This document shows, piece after piece, positions 1-6,163 of a DNA stretch of 7,704 nt. This DNA is from Clostridia bacterium (GTDB lineage Bacteria > Bacillota_A > Clostridia > Oscillospirales > CAG-272). The stretch lies in the NCBI GenBank assembly GCA_017500625.1, contig JAFVYX010000062.1, positions 1 to 7,704 of the forward strand, given 5' to 3'. Under the pieces are notes generated by a model that was not told where the DNA came from, searched no databases, and saw only the letters and a list, made by a program, of their open reading frames with translations. Each line of letters opens with the position of its first letter. The stretch's first letter is position 1. The position numbers and the translations under genes are program-made.

Positions 1-4
1 CCTA

Positions 5-33
5 TTGAATTTGTAAAAAAGATATGTTATATT
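5..33 (+). promoter_or_regulatory. Putative sigma-A-type promoter for the plus-strand membrane-protein gene
   Basis: TTGAAT at 5-10 and TATATT at 28-33 are separated by 17 nt. This fits a housekeeping promoter with 4/6 matches to the -35 and 5/6 to the -10 consensus. The surroundings are markedly more AT-rich than the rest of the window. Transcription would start near position 40, giving a leader of about 60 nt. The leader contains two tandem GTGCGT hexamers (46-57) and the 10-bp palindrome CAAAATTTTG (64-73), whose significance is unknown. A second TATA-like hexamer, TATAGT at 38-43, lacks a good -35 partner. The call is by eye only. Confidence 0.5.
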
Positions 34-86
34 AAGATATAGTAGGTGCGTGTGCGTGTTTTTCAAAATTTTGTGCGCCATGTCGG

Positions 87-93
87 AAAGGGG
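87..93 (+). promoter_or_regulatory. Ribosome binding site of the plus-strand membrane-protein gene
   Basis: AAAGGGG lies 5 nt before the ATG at 99. The spacing and purine run support that ATG as the start. A nearer-upstream ATG at 80 is in another frame and has no comparable site. Confidence 0.6.
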
Positions 94-98
94 TTGCA

Positions 99-1466
99 AT
101 GTTAGTAAAGACCTATGCAAAAAAACTGAAGGGTGGTAACGGATACCGCAGATTTATGCTGTTGTTCCATTTTTTGCTCTGGCTTGTCGCCACGGTGGCG
201 CTCCTTCTTTGCTCGTTAGAGCTTCTCGGCACCCTCGGCATTGAGGCCGTGGACGGTGCGGTCGCCAAAGCCAAGGATCTTGCTGCTCCCGTTTCCGCAC
301 CCGCTTTTGAGTTTATTCAGGGTGTGATTCCCTTTTCGGGCGCCATTCAGATCGTTGAGATCGCGGCGCTGGTTCTCTGGGTTCTTCTTCTGTGGGCGTG
401 GACTCGTCTTTGCCGCAGAAGATATATCTATTGCCAAACCAATGTTGGTACCGCTGTGTATTCCTGCAAGGTGTTTCAGAAGTTTTCGGTTCTCACCCTT
501 TCGGTGGATAACGGCACCGAGGATGTGACGCCCGAGGTATGGTTCACCGATGAGGATATGATGCAGGTGTCCAAGCCCCGCCGCCGCATGAAGGCCAAGA
601 GTCTGGTGCTTTTCGGCTTTGTTGAGGTGCCTGAGGTCGTGGAGGAGACGCCTGTTGTCGAGGAGCCCGTGGAGGAAGTCCACGCCGAGCTTCCCGCTCC
701 CGTGGCCGAGGAGCCCCGAGAGCCCGAGATCCAGGTCATCATTCGCGAGGCGCTTGAGCGTGAGGGCGCAAGAGTTGTGCCTCCCACTCCTGTGATGGCT
801 CCGGTCGCTGAGCCCGCTCCCATGGCAGCGCCCGTTGCCGATCCCACTCCGGCTCCTACGCCCGTTGAGCCCGCCCCCGTGGTGGCGCCTGTGGCTGAGT
901 CCGCCGCTGAGGACGATGACGACGATGAGGAAGAAGAGAGCGAGATCCGTGAGGTCACGGTGAACGGCCGTACCTTCCATATGGTCATTCGTTACAGCCG
1001 CAGCTTTACGGCGCGTGTCATTCAAGCGCCCGAGGCCCTGAAGAACTATTACGCCGAGATCAAGAACGAGATCCTCTCGTACGATCTTGTGAAGTCGCGC
1101 ATCAGCTGGAAGCACGATGCCTTCAACCGTGGCCGTCTCCAGCTTGCCAAGATCGTTGTTCGTGGCAAGAGTCTTTGCGTGTATCTGGCTCTCGACCCCA
1201 ACGCTTATGAGTATGAGAAGTATCATCAGACCGATAAGAGCGGTACGAACGCTTATGCCAAGGTCCCGATGTTGATCCGAATTAAGAGCGATCTCGGCCT
1301 TCGCAAGGCCAAATTCCTCGTTTCCGAAATGATGGCGAATTACGACATCGAAAGAGGCGAAACGCAGGATCTCGACTTCCTCTCGTCCTACAGCTACCGC
1401 GATACCAAGACCCTTATCGGTGAGGGGTTGATCAAGGAGCTTGAGACTCCCGAGGAGACCGAATAA
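99..1466 (+). CDS. Uncharacterised two-TM membrane protein with Pro/Glu-rich linker and C-terminal alpha/beta domain
   Basis: I do not recognise a named family. The 455-residue protein has a basic N-terminus (KK at 8-9, RR at 17-18) and a hydrophobic segment at about 19-40. An external loop of about 40 residues follows, then a second segment at about 83-102 closed by RRR at 106-108. The charge pattern predicts both ends in the cytoplasm. Residues about 109-174 form a small possibly beta-rich region. Residues about 175-282 are a low-complexity linker: Glu/Val-rich first, then PAPVAEP/PVEPAPV-like units, ending in an acidic run at 271-282. Residues about 284-445 look like a folded alpha/beta domain with several strands, a helix around ALKNYYAEIKNEILSY, and a conserved-looking core (SRISWK, RGRLQLAKI, LCVYLALDP). 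From memory, similar segments occur in uncharacterised Clostridia proteins, but I cannot name the domain. The gene has its own promoter and a strong ribosome site, and converges on murG. It need not be functionally linked to the mur operon. The reading frame is certainly coding; the function is unknown. Confidence 0.85.
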   Translation: MLVKTYAKKLKGGNGYRRFMLLFHFLLWLVATVALLLCSLELLGTLGIEAVDGAVAKAKDLAAPVSAPAFEFIQGVIPFSGAIQIVEIAALVLWVLLLWAWTRLCRRRYIYCQTNVGTAVYSCKVFQKFSVLTLSVDNGTEDVTPEVWFTDEDMMQVSKPRRRMKAKSLVLFGFVEVPEVVEETPVVEEPVEEVHAELPAPVAEEPREPEIQVIIREALEREGARVVPPTPVMAPVAEPAPMAAPVADPTPAPTPVEPAPVVAPVAESAAEDDDDDEEEESEIREVTVNGRTFHMVIRYSRSFTARVIQAPEALKNYYAEIKNEILSYDLVKSRISWKHDAFNRGRLQLAKIVVRGKSLCVYLALDPNAYEYEKYHQTDKSGTNAYAKVPMLIRIKSDLGLRKAKFLVSEMMANYDIERGETQDLDFLSSYSYRDTKTLIGEGLIKELETPEETE

Positions 1467-1470
1467 CACA

Positions 1471-1510
1471 GAAAAAGGGCGGTGCACCTTACGTGGCACC
1501 GCTCTTTTTT
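1471..1510. terminator. Bidirectional Rho-independent terminator between the membrane-protein gene and murG
   Basis: The left arm 1477-1485 (GGGCGGTGC) pairs with 1496-1504 (GCACCGCTC), giving nine pairs including one G-T wobble around a 10-nt loop. The stem is extended by five A-T pairs, A1472-A1476 with T1505-T1509. On the plus strand a run of six T (1505-1510) follows the stem. On the minus strand the A-run becomes a run of five T. The hairpin can therefore end transcription from both convergent units. The murG stop codon (1489-1491) lies in the loop, so the right arm also encodes the last MurG residues. It starts just 4 nt after the stop of the plus-strand gene. Confidence 0.9.
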
Positions 1511-2610
1511 GTTAACTGCAAAAGCTCGCTCAGAATGCGGCGGTTGGCATCGGGGATCCCAAAGCCGCCTGCCGCTTTTTCCATAGCGGCTCTCTTTTCT
1601 TTATCATCAAGAATTGAGACGACCGCCGCGCAAAAGCTGTCACCGTTGAGTTCTTTCTCGGGGATCAGAAGCGCCGCTCCGAGGGCGGATAAGGCCTCTG
1701 CGTTCTTTGTTTGGTGGTCGCCTGCCACGTTGGGAGAGGGGATAAGGATCGAGGCACGGTGCGAGAGCGCGATCTCCGTCACCGTCATTGCCCCCGATCG
1801 ACAGATGAGCAGGTCGGCCGCTGCCATCAGCATAGGCATATCATTGAGGTATTCGCAAAGGCGGATCCGCTCGGGTAATGCCCCAAAGCGATGGGCGACC
1901 TCCTCTCTCATTTCGGCATAATACCGATTTCCGCACCCGTGGATATGGTAGTCCTGCTCCGAGTGCAGGGTATGGCGCTCCCAAAGCTTCAGCACCGCAC
2001 GGTTAAGCGCCATAGCGCCAAGACTGCCACCGAAGGAAACTGTGAGGCGCGCCGCTTGGGGAAGCCCCAGGCGCTCTCTTGCGGTCTCTCTTGTGACAGA
2101 GGAAAAGCCCTGCCTTAGCGGATTTCCGACGTGTACGATTCTTTTGGCGTGGCCAAGGGCGGCCCCTGCTTCAGGGAAATTCAGCATCACAAGGTCGGAG
2201 CGCCCGGCAAGCTTCCTTACGGTCAGCCCGGGAACGGCGTTCGATTCGTGGATCGCGGTAGGGATACCGAGCGACGCTGCGGCCGAAAGCACGGGCCAGG
2301 AAACGTAGCCTCCCGTTCCCACCACAAGGTCGGGCGCAAGGGAGCGGAGCAGGGCTTTGGCTTTTCGGGGGGAGGTGAGTGCCAGATAGAGCGCACGCAG
2401 GTTCTTTGGCGATAACGAGCGGGAAAATCCCATGACTTCAATAGGATAATACGGGTATCCCGCCTCGTTCACAAGGCGATGCTCCATGCCGTGTTCTGTC
2501 CCGCAAAAAAAGATCTCGGAGCCGGGAAGATTCTGTCTTACGGTCTCGGCAATAGCCAGGGCGGGGTTGACGTGCCCCGCCGTTCCACCGCCTGTCAATA
2601 ATAGCTTCAT
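1489..2610 (-). CDS. murG: UDP-GlcNAc:lipid I N-acetylglucosaminyltransferase (MurG)
   Basis: MurG transfers GlcNAc from UDP-GlcNAc to lipid I on the inner face of the membrane, making lipid II. The 373-residue length is normal for this two-domain GT-B (GT28) enzyme. The N-terminal acceptor domain shows the glycine-rich loop GGGTAGHVNPALA (7-19), GTGGYVSWP (98-106) and HESNAVPG (121-128). The C-terminal nucleotide-sugar domain shows GGSLGA (194-199), CRSGAMTVTEIA (270-281) with the expected Glu at 279, and HQTKNAEAL (299-307). The start is supported by GAGGAG 5 nt upstream, and ftsW ends 20 nt before it. It is the last gene of the operon. Its final codons run into the bidirectional terminator, so transcription very probably stops here. 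In many relatives murC, murB or ftsQ follow; here they do not. No anomaly is seen in the protein. Confidence 0.97.
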   Translation of the reverse strand: MKLLLTGGGTAGHVNPALAIAETVRQNLPGSEIFFCGTEHGMEHRLVNEAGYPYYPIEVMGFSRSLSPKNLRALYLALTSPRKAKALLRSLAPDLVVGTGGYVSWPVLSAAASLGIPTAIHESNAVPGLTVRKLAGRSDLVMLNFPEAGAALGHAKRIVHVGNPLRQGFSSVTRETARERLGLPQAARLTVSFGGSLGAMALNRAVLKLWERHTLHSEQDYHIHGCGNRYYAEMREEVAHRFGALPERIRLCEYLNDMPMLMAAADLLICRSGAMTVTEIALSHRASILIPSPNVAGDHQTKNAEALSALGAALLIPEKELNGDSFCAAVVSILDDKEKRAAMEKAAGGFGIPDANRRILSELLQLTKKSGAT

Positions 2611-2615
2611 ATCGT

Positions 2616-2621
2616 CTCCTC
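2616..2621 (-). promoter_or_regulatory. Ribosome binding site of murG
   Basis: On the minus strand GAGGAG stands 5 nt before the murG ATG (2610-2608), inside the 20-nt ftsW-murG gap. It is one of the strongest Shine-Dalgarno sites in the window and fixes the murG start. Confidence 0.8.
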
Positions 2622-2630
2622 GGATTTTGG

Positions 2631-3785
2631 TTATCGGTAAGATAGGACGCTTTCTCGCGATATCGAGAGAAGGATCCCCATTTCAAGAAAAAGCACGAGA
2701 AGTGAGGTGCCGCCGTAGCTGAAAAAGGGAAGGGAGATCCCCGTATTGGGAATCGTATTGGTGATGACCGCGACGTTAAGTAGGACTTGTATGGCGACCT
2801 TGGTCGTGATCCCCAACGCCACAATGCGCGAGAAGGCGTCATCGTTGCCGAGTGCCACGCGGTAGCCGCGACGGATAAAGAGAAAGAAGAGAAGGAGAAT
2901 GACCGCGGCTCCGAGAAAACCCAGCTCCTCGCAGGTGATCGTGAAAATGAAATCGTTGGCCGGCTCCGATACCCAGCTGTACTTCAGGCGGCTATTGCCA
3001 AGTCCCAGCCCGAAAAATCCCCCCGAGCCGATCGCCATCATGCCCTGAAGCGTCTGCCAGCCGCCCTCCAAGGGGTACGCGGCGGGATTCAGCCAAACGG
3101 TGATGCGCTCTCGCGCATATTCAAGGGTAAGGGCCAGCGCACCAACTCCGAGGATACCCGTGCCGCAAAGGAGCCCCAAAACCTTTTTCGAGGAGCCCGA
3201 AAGAAACATCACGCTGATCCCGATCGTGGCGATGATGAAGAGCCCCGAAAGGTGACGCTGAAGGACAACGAGCAGACAGAGAAGCCCCGTGATCCCCAAG
3301 GGATAAACAATGCCGTAGAGAAGCCGCCCCTTGGCCTTAGCTGTGACTTTCTCGCCAAAGGCGCCGAAATAGCGCGCCAGCATCAGAACGAGCGTTAGCT
3401 TGGCAAGCTCCGAGGGCTGAAAGGTCAGGGGGCCGAGCGCGATCCAGCGCTGAGCACCGTTGCCCGTAAGGCCAAAGGCCAGAGTGCACAAAAGAAGCAC
3501 CACGGTGACGGCGTAAGCGGCGGGCGTGATCCTCCACCAAAGCTTTGGTGAGATCCGTGACACTCCCAGCATGACCAGAATCCCGAGTGCAACGAAAAGG
3601 ATCTGCTTTCTCGTGAAATACCCGGCGTCATTGTAGCGGGATTCGGCATAGGCATAGCTGGCCGAGGCCACCATGACCGACCCCACGGTAACCAGAAGGA
3701 GAATGAGCATTACCAGGACACCGTCAAGACGTCCCCTTTCGGCGCCACTCCCCCATAAGCGGCGAAGCCGTTCACTCCCCCTCAT
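2631..3785 (-). CDS. ftsW: SEDS-family septal peptidoglycan glycosyltransferase FtsW (or SpoVE-like paralogue)
   Basis: FtsW polymerises lipid II into glycan strands at the septum together with a class B penicillin-binding protein. This 384-residue polytopic protein has a short basic cytoplasmic N-terminus, a first membrane segment at about 22-42, and roughly ten hydrophobic segments. SEDS signatures are GNGAQRWIALG (108-118), FQPSELAKL (122-130), the loop AIGSGGFFGLGLGNSRLKYS (251-270), EPANDFIFTITCEELGFLG (274-292), and NTGISLPFFSYGGTSLL (347-363). Asp278 lies in the DFIF motif, which in characterised SEDS proteins I believe carries the catalytic Asp. The usual QP(D/H)L loop reads QRHLSG (176-181), with Arg for Pro. 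I chose the start at 3785: it overlaps the mraY stop as ATGA and has GGGGG 7 nt upstream. The frame stays open to 3872, but that would overlap mraY by 91 nt with a sequence unlike FtsW. The place in the cluster favours FtsW over RodA. A sporulation SpoVE role cannot be excluded. Confidence 0.93.
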   Translation of the reverse strand: MRGSERLRRLWGSGAERGRLDGVLVMLILLLVTVGSVMVASASYAYAESRYNDAGYFTRKQILFVALGILVMLGVSRISPKLWWRITPAAYAVTVVLLLCTLAFGLTGNGAQRWIALGPLTFQPSELAKLTLVLMLARYFGAFGEKVTAKAKGRLLYGIVYPLGITGLLCLLVVLQRHLSGLFIIATIGISVMFLSGSSKKVLGLLCGTGILGVGALALTLEYARERITVWLNPAAYPLEGGWQTLQGMMAIGSGGFFGLGLGNSRLKYSWVSEPANDFIFTITCEELGFLGAAVILLLFFLFIRRGYRVALGNDDAFSRIVALGITTKVAIQVLLNVAVITNTIPNTGISLPFFSYGGTSLLVLFLEMGILLSISRESVLSYR

Positions 3786-4774
3786 GCTCGGACCCCCAAA
3801 AGCGCGATGACGGCCGAAGCAGCCCCCGCCAGTGAAAAGAGGATAACGATCCCGTTTTCGCTGAAGCCGCATTTTTCCAGGTGGTGATGAAAGGGGGCCA
3901 TGCGAAAGAGGCGCTTTCCCGTCAGCTTGAAAATGGCGACCTGAAGTACCACGCTGATCCCTTCAAGCACAAAGACGAACCCCGCGATGGGCAAAATGAG
4001 GGGCATTTCCAGGAGAAAGGCGCACCCCACGGCAAGGCCCCCGAGAAAGAGCGAGCCCGTGTCGCCCATAAAGAGGCGCGCAGGGTGACGGTTGAAGAAG
4101 AGAAAGCCGAGCGCAGCACCGATCATAGCGGTGGCGGTAAGCATAGCCGATTCCTCGCCCAAGAGGGTGGCTGCTATAGCAAAAAAGGCGCCAAGCACCA
4201 AGGAGACCGAGGCGCAAAGCCCATCGATCCCGTCGGAAAGATTGACAAAGTTCACCATTCCCACCGCCAGAACGATAGCGAAAAGGTAATAGAGGGCGCC
4301 AAGCTCAACGACGGTGTTGAAATAAGGAATATACAGATCGGTGTCAAGATGCCCGTAGAGATGCAAAAGTGCGATGTACGCTGCGGCAAAGGTCACCTGA
4401 AGCACCAGCTTTTGCAGCGGTGTCAGTCCCTCGTTTTGGCTTCTTTTGAACTTGGTCAGATCGTCAACGATCCCGACAGCCGCCGAGGAGAGAGCGTATA
4501 GCACGGTCAAAAGGATCGGTCGCCAGAAAAGGACGGGAAGCCCCTCGGCGTACAAAATGCCCGAAACGGTCAGGGAGAGGGTGGTGGAGAGGAGAAAAGC
4601 CAGGCCACCCATGGTCGGCGTCCCTTCCTTGCTGCTGTGCCAGGCAGGGCCGATCTCTAAGATCTTTTGCCCTACGTGGTGGCGTTTCAGAATAGGTAGC
4701 AGGATCCGTATTAGGGCGACGGTCAGCGTAAGCGTCAGGAAAAACGTCAGAAGAAAGAGAAGAACAAAAGACAT
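3782..4774 (-). CDS. mraY: Phospho-N-acetylmuramoyl-pentapeptide-transferase (MraY)
   Basis: MraY transfers phospho-MurNAc-pentapeptide from UDP to undecaprenyl phosphate, forming lipid I, the first membrane step of wall synthesis. It has 330 residues, about the usual size, with roughly ten membrane segments, the first at about 3-27. Hallmarks of the PNPT family are all present: KEGTPTMGG (49-57), VGIVDDLTK (100-108) with the Asp pair 104-105, NFVNLSDGIDGL (175-186), NRHPARLFMGDTGSLFLGG (228-246) with Asp238, and the histidine motif MAPFHHHLE (292-300). AAAGGA stands 6 nt before the start, and murF ends 15 nt upstream. The stop overlaps the ftsW start (ATGA), which suggests translational coupling. 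In many relatives murD follows mraY; here ftsW follows at once. Nothing in the protein looks unusual. Confidence 0.97.
   Translation of the reverse strand: MSFVLLFLLTFFLTLTLTVALIRILLPILKRHHVGQKILEIGPAWHSSKEGTPTMGGLAFLLSTTLSLTVSGILYAEGLPVLFWRPILLTVLYALSSAAVGIVDDLTKFKRSQNEGLTPLQKLVLQVTFAAAYIALLHLYGHLDTDLYIPYFNTVVELGALYYLFAIVLAVGMVNFVNLSDGIDGLCASVSLVLGAFFAIAATLLGEESAMLTATAMIGAALGFLFFNRHPARLFMGDTGSLFLGGLAVGCAFLLEMPLILPIAGFVFVLEGISVVLQVAIFKLTGKRLFRMAPFHHHLEKCGFSENGIVILFSLAGAASAVIALLGVRA
3793..3797 (-). promoter_or_regulatory. Ribosome binding site deciding the ftsW start
   Basis: On the minus strand GGGGG lies 7 nt upstream of the ATG at 3785-3783, within the last codons of mraY. Together with the ATGA overlap it favours this start over the longer open frame that begins at 3872. 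The site is of moderate strength; re-initiation by ribosomes finishing mraY would help. Confidence 0.55.
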
Positions 4775-4780
4775 AAGGCG

Positions 4781-4786
4781 TCCTTT
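4781..4786 (-). promoter_or_regulatory. Ribosome binding site of mraY
   Basis: On the minus strand AAAGGA lies 6 nt before the mraY ATG (4774-4772), directly after the murF stop at 4792-4790. It confirms the start of the 330-residue protein. Confidence 0.75.
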
Positions 4787-4789
4787 CTT

Positions 4790-6163
4790 TTATCGGGGAG
4801 AGCCCCTCCCGCGGTTTTTTACGGCTTCAACGATGCGCCCGCCGCCTAACGCATGAGAGGCCTTGACAAGGACGCAGTCGCCGTCCGAAAGCTCGGAAAG
4901 CAGGCCCTTGATGCAATCCTCACAGGTGGAAAAGCAAGAGATCCGATCGGCGGAAAGTCCCGCTTCTATGGCGCCTCTTGCGATACTGTCGGCGCACTCG
5001 CCAAAGGCGAACAGCAGATCGGCCTTGGTGGCCATCGCTCCGACCGCGCAGTGAAGCGGCCGACGGGCCTCGCCGAGCTCCAGCATATCGCCGAGGACGG
5101 CGATTTTGCGGCGCCCGCCCGCTACAGTCACAAGGAGTGAAATCCCCTCGGCAACGGCTTCGGGAGAGGAATTATAGGCGTCGTCTATGAGCAGAACACC
5201 GCCTACCTCATTCACGCTTCCTCGCCCCTCGGGCGGCGGTAGGCGCAAAAGGGCATTCGCAGCGCTTGCCATGGAGACGCCCAGGTGACGGGCGGCGGCC
5301 ATAGCGAAGAGAGAGGAAAGCACTCGCGGCCGTCCCACGCCTCGCAAAAAAATTCTCTGGCGTGTGCCCTCGGCTCTCAGGGTGTAGGAGGTGCCGAAGC
5401 GCGAGGAATAGATGCCGTCTGCCATAACGTCGGCAGGCGTATCGATGCCGATGGAGATCGTGGGGATTTGTGTGACCAGCGAGGAGAGCAGAGGGTCGTC
5501 ATTAAGGATCAAAAGGTGACCACCGCGCATTCCTGAGGTAATGGCGGCCTTTTCCTTTAAAATGGCCTCCTTGCTTCCAAAGGCGCCGATGTGTGCGGAG
5601 CCAATGGCGGTGATGATGGCAAGATCGGGGGATACGCAATGGGAAAGAGGAGCGATCTCTCCCGGGTGGTTGCTCCCCATTTCCAAAACAAGCAGCGTTG
5701 CGTTGGCATTTCTTGAAAGAACGGTTTTGGCGATCCCCAACTCGTTATTCTCGTTCTCCTTCGTCTTGTGGACCGTGTAGCGGGGAGAGAGCGCCGCAGC
5801 CACCGCCTCCTTGGTGCCGGTCTTTCCCACACTTCCCGTAATGGCCACAACGGGAACACGATGCTGCCGCAGCGACAGGGCGGCGATGTCGAGAAGAGCC
5901 GCGTGCGTGCTTTTTACCGTGATCCCACGCGCGGTCTCGCATTCGGCGATCGATGCCACCGCCCCCCGGGTCTTGGCGACCTCAAGATAGTGATGGCCGT
6001 CGTCCTTGGCGCCGTGGAGAGCTACGTAAAGATCATTTTTTTGCAAAAGTCGCGTGTCGGTGGTGATCGCATTCACTATGGCGGCGTTGTTCTTGTCGCC
6101 CTCGGCACCAACGGCCGAGCGGATATCTCCCAACGCTAAGGGAAAGGGTAACTCAATTCTCAT
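4790..6163 (-). CDS. murF: UDP-MurNAc-tripeptide--D-alanyl-D-alanine ligase (MurF)
   Basis: MurF is the cytoplasmic ATP-dependent ligase that adds D-Ala-D-Ala to UDP-MurNAc-tripeptide, finishing the pentapeptide used by MraY. Counting from the ATG at 6163 it has 457 residues, normal for the family. The N-terminal UDP-MurNAc domain includes ITTDTR (33-38). The central ATPase domain shows the P-loop AITGSVGKTGTKEAV (107-121), ENNELGIAKTVL (138-149), LEMGSNHPGEI (160-170), SAHIGAFGS (189-197) and KEKAAI (203-208). The C-terminal domain shows LLIDDAYNSSPEAV (324-337) and AVLGDMLELG (355-364). The frame is open to 6286, but start codons beyond 6163 would add a stretch buried in murE that does not look like MurF. 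The 6163 ATG has GGGGA 8 nt upstream and overlaps murE by 11 nt. An ATG at 6178, adding five residues, is a weaker alternative. The C-terminal loop reads KASHALGGG where KxSR is more usual, a mild variation. Confidence 0.95.
   Translation of the reverse strand: MRIELPFPLALGDIRSAVGAEGDKNNAAIVNAITTDTRLLQKNDLYVALHGAKDDGHHYLEVAKTRGAVASIAECETARGITVKSTHAALLDIAALSLRQHRVPVVAITGSVGKTGTKEAVAAALSPRYTVHKTKENENNELGIAKTVLSRNANATLLVLEMGSNHPGEIAPLSHCVSPDLAIITAIGSAHIGAFGSKEAILKEKAAITSGMRGGHLLILNDDPLLSSLVTQIPTISIGIDTPADVMADGIYSSRFGTSYTLRAEGTRQRIFLRGVGRPRVLSSLFAMAAARHLGVSMASAANALLRLPPPEGRGSVNEVGGVLLIDDAYNSSPEAVAEGISLLVTVAGGRRKIAVLGDMLELGEARRPLHCAVGAMATKADLLFAFGECADSIARGAIEAGLSADRISCFSTCEDCIKGLLSELSDGDCVLVKASHALGGGRIVEAVKNRGRGSPR

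Noticed and set aside
476..988. Minus-strand frame of 170 codons with a long serine run
   Set aside because: It is the antisense reading of the Pro/Ala linker and the acidic run. The low-complexity Ser/Thr/Gly translation and the absence of a ribosome site mark it as a shadow.
216..1499. Open frame of 427 codons on the minus strand opposite the membrane-protein gene
   Set aside because: It is in exact codon register with the plus-strand gene, so it stays open simply because that gene avoids TTA, CTA and TCA codons after its start. Its translation is rich in His, Arg and Gly and lacks protein-like domains.
2787..3398. Plus-strand frames of up to about 206 codons opposite ftsW and mraY (also 3881-4501)
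   Set aside because: Their translations are highly charged and low in hydrophobic residues, as expected for the complement of membrane-protein genes. The opposite strand carries intact conserved proteins.
3786..3872. Longer FtsW with 29 extra N-terminal residues
   Set aside because: The extension overlaps mraY by 91 nt and its residues do not resemble an FtsW N-terminus. The ATGA start at 3785 with an upstream G-run is more natural.
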